DNA of 14,410 nt, from NCBI GenBank assembly GCA_937927415.1, contig CALBDS010000027.1, positions 1 through 14,410 on the forward strand. Direction: 5' to 3'. The stretch is from an uncultured Rhodospirillaceae bacterium (GTDB taxonomy: Bacteria; Pseudomonadota; Alphaproteobacteria; Azospirillales; Azospirillaceae). Under the pieces are notes generated by a model that saw only the letters and a program-made list of their open reading frames with translations, had not been told where the DNA came from and made no database searches. Shown piece by piece: positions 13,891-14,410 of the stretch. Position numbers and translations under genes: made by a program. Numbering within the stretch: position 1 is the first letter of the stretch; the number at the start of each line of letters is the position of its first letter.

Positions 13891-14334
13891 ATGCACAGCC
13901 GTTTCAACCCCTTCGCCGCGTCGCCGGACACCTACAACGCGGTGATGGCGCTCGAAACCCACATCACCCGCGACAGCGGCCTGCCGCGCAATCTGATCCA
14001 TCTCATCAAGCTGCGGGCGTCGGTCATCAACGGCTGTACCTTCTGCGTCGATATGCACGCCCGCCACGCGCGGGAGGACGGGCTGAGCGAGCAGTGGATC
14101 ACCCTGATCCCGGTGTGGCACGAGGCGCGGGTCTATTCGGACCCGGAACGGGCGGTGCTGGCCTGGACCGACGCCGTGACCCTGATCGCCCAGACCCGCG
14201 CCCCCGACGCCGATTTCGCGGCCATGCGTACCCACTTCTCCGACGAGGAGATCACCAAGATCACCACGGCCATCGGCGTCATCAACGTGTGGAACCGGCT
14301 GGCGGTCAGCGCGCGGATGCTTCACCCGCTCTGA
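13891..14334 (+). CDS. AhpD-like carboxymuconolactone decarboxylase family protein
   Basis: 147 residues, all-helical, of the carboxymuconolactone decarboxylase/AhpD-like superfamily. The redox signature is INGCTFCVDMHA: Cys49-x2-Cys52 with His56, the thiol pair and proton-relay histidine typical of alkylhydroperoxidase-like members, rather than the Cys-less true decarboxylases. The family's N-terminal helix pattern (DTYNAVMALETHI) and C-terminal NVWNRLAVSA are both present. Expected role: a cytosolic thiol-dependent peroxidase or disulfide reductase, often a homotrimer or hexamer. AAGGAG lies eight bases before the ATG, the best ribosome-binding site in the window, suggesting high expression once derepressed. 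It follows the Rrf2 regulator by 12 bp. Rrf2 plus CMD-family operons are a recurrent pair, consistent with oxidative or electrophile stress control. The physiological substrate is unknown. Confidence 0.9.
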   Translation: MHSRFNPFAASPDTYNAVMALETHITRDSGLPRNLIHLIKLRASVINGCTFCVDMHARHAREDGLSEQWITLIPVWHEARVYSDPERAVLAWTDAVTLIAQTRAPDADFAAMRTHFSDEEITKITTAIGVINVWNRLAVSARMLHPL

Positions 14335-14349
14335 TGCCGCGTTGGGAGC

Positions 14350-14363
14350 GGGGCTGCTGCCCC
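14350..14363. terminator. Small GC hairpin after the AhpD-like gene
   Basis: GGGGC-TGCT-GCCCC is a perfect 5-bp stem with a tetraloop, 16 bp past the stop. No T-run follows on either strand, so any terminator role is weak. Confidence 0.35.
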
Positions 14364-14370
14364 ATAGGCG

Positions 14371-14410
14371 CTAGGATAAGATATCAAGCAGGTCGTCAAT
14401 CTGAGACTTG
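14371..14410 (-). CDS. C-terminal end of a minus-strand gene cut by the window edge
   Basis: Read on the minus strand, the last bases give KSQIDDLLDILS followed by a TAG stop at 14373-14371. The amphipathic, protein-like ending, and the hairpin at 14350-14363 just beyond the stop in the convergent space, make a real gene end plausible. Twelve residues are too few to name it. Confidence 0.3.
   Translation of the reverse strand, partial: KSQIDDLLDILS

Noticed and set aside
13342..14325. A 327-codon minus-strand frame across the Rrf2 and AhpD-like genes
   Set aside because: It spans two clear genes with their own ribosome-binding sites; Arg/Gly-rich composition, no domain.
1..14410. CRISPR array, tRNA, rRNA
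   Set aside because: No regularly spaced repeats and no cloverleaf or rRNA-like stretch were seen on either strand.

Overview
The window looks like a piece of a GC-rich alphaproteobacterial chromosome, most likely a Rhodospirillales/Azospirillaceae-type organism. That is an inference from overall composition, from the glcB, Rrf2 and AhpD-like genes, and from protein flavour; no rRNA or tRNA is present to prove it. It splits into an accessory left half (about 1-5350) and a more chromosomal-looking right half (about 5430-14410).

Left half. Positions 41-346 (minus) hold the truncated start of an exported alpha/beta-hydrolase-like protein. Positions 561-3899 hold a tight leftward four-gene cassette: a DUF6088/AbiEi-type antitoxin, an AbiEii nucleotidyltransferase toxin, a TIGR02391 (Hypoth_Ymh) protein with a HEPN-like R-x4-H motif, and a cytosolic trypsin-like serine protease with an intact catalytic triad. 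A perfect 10-10-10 inverted repeat (3901-3930) sits on a good sigma-70-like promoter whose predicted start falls on the antitoxin start codon. This suggests an autoregulated, leaderless operon. The pairing of an AbiE toxin-antitoxin module with a HEPN-like protein and a protease is the most interesting system here. A junk-like stretch of about 1.1 kb follows (3936-5053), with palindromes, a possible pseudoknot, hairpins and an insertion-sequence remnant. It grades into an AT-rich islet carrying a small exported protein with a mirror-symmetric six-cysteine pattern (5054-5353).

Right half. A 1386-residue hybrid two-component regulator (5432-9592) combines a 14-blade periplasmic propeller, Y_Y_Y domain, membrane helix, histidine kinase, receiver and AraC-type DNA-binding domain in one chain. 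No polysaccharide-utilisation genes lie nearby in the window. Next is an acetylpolyamine amidohydrolase/HDAC-like enzyme (9831-10871), convergent with malate synthase G (glcB, 10929-13097, minus), with a strong shared hairpin between them. Divergent from glcB is a two-gene operon of an Rrf2-type repressor and an AhpD-like carboxymuconolactone-decarboxylase-family protein (13381-14334). The right edge clips the last codons of a minus-strand reading frame.

Working together: the left cassette is probably a phage-defence or toxin-antitoxin element. The Rrf2/AhpD-like pair is probably a self-regulated redox unit. glcB serves the glyoxylate shunt. The large hybrid sensor is orphaned from its usual carbohydrate targets as far as this window shows. 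All functional statements rest on reading motifs by eye; no database search was run.
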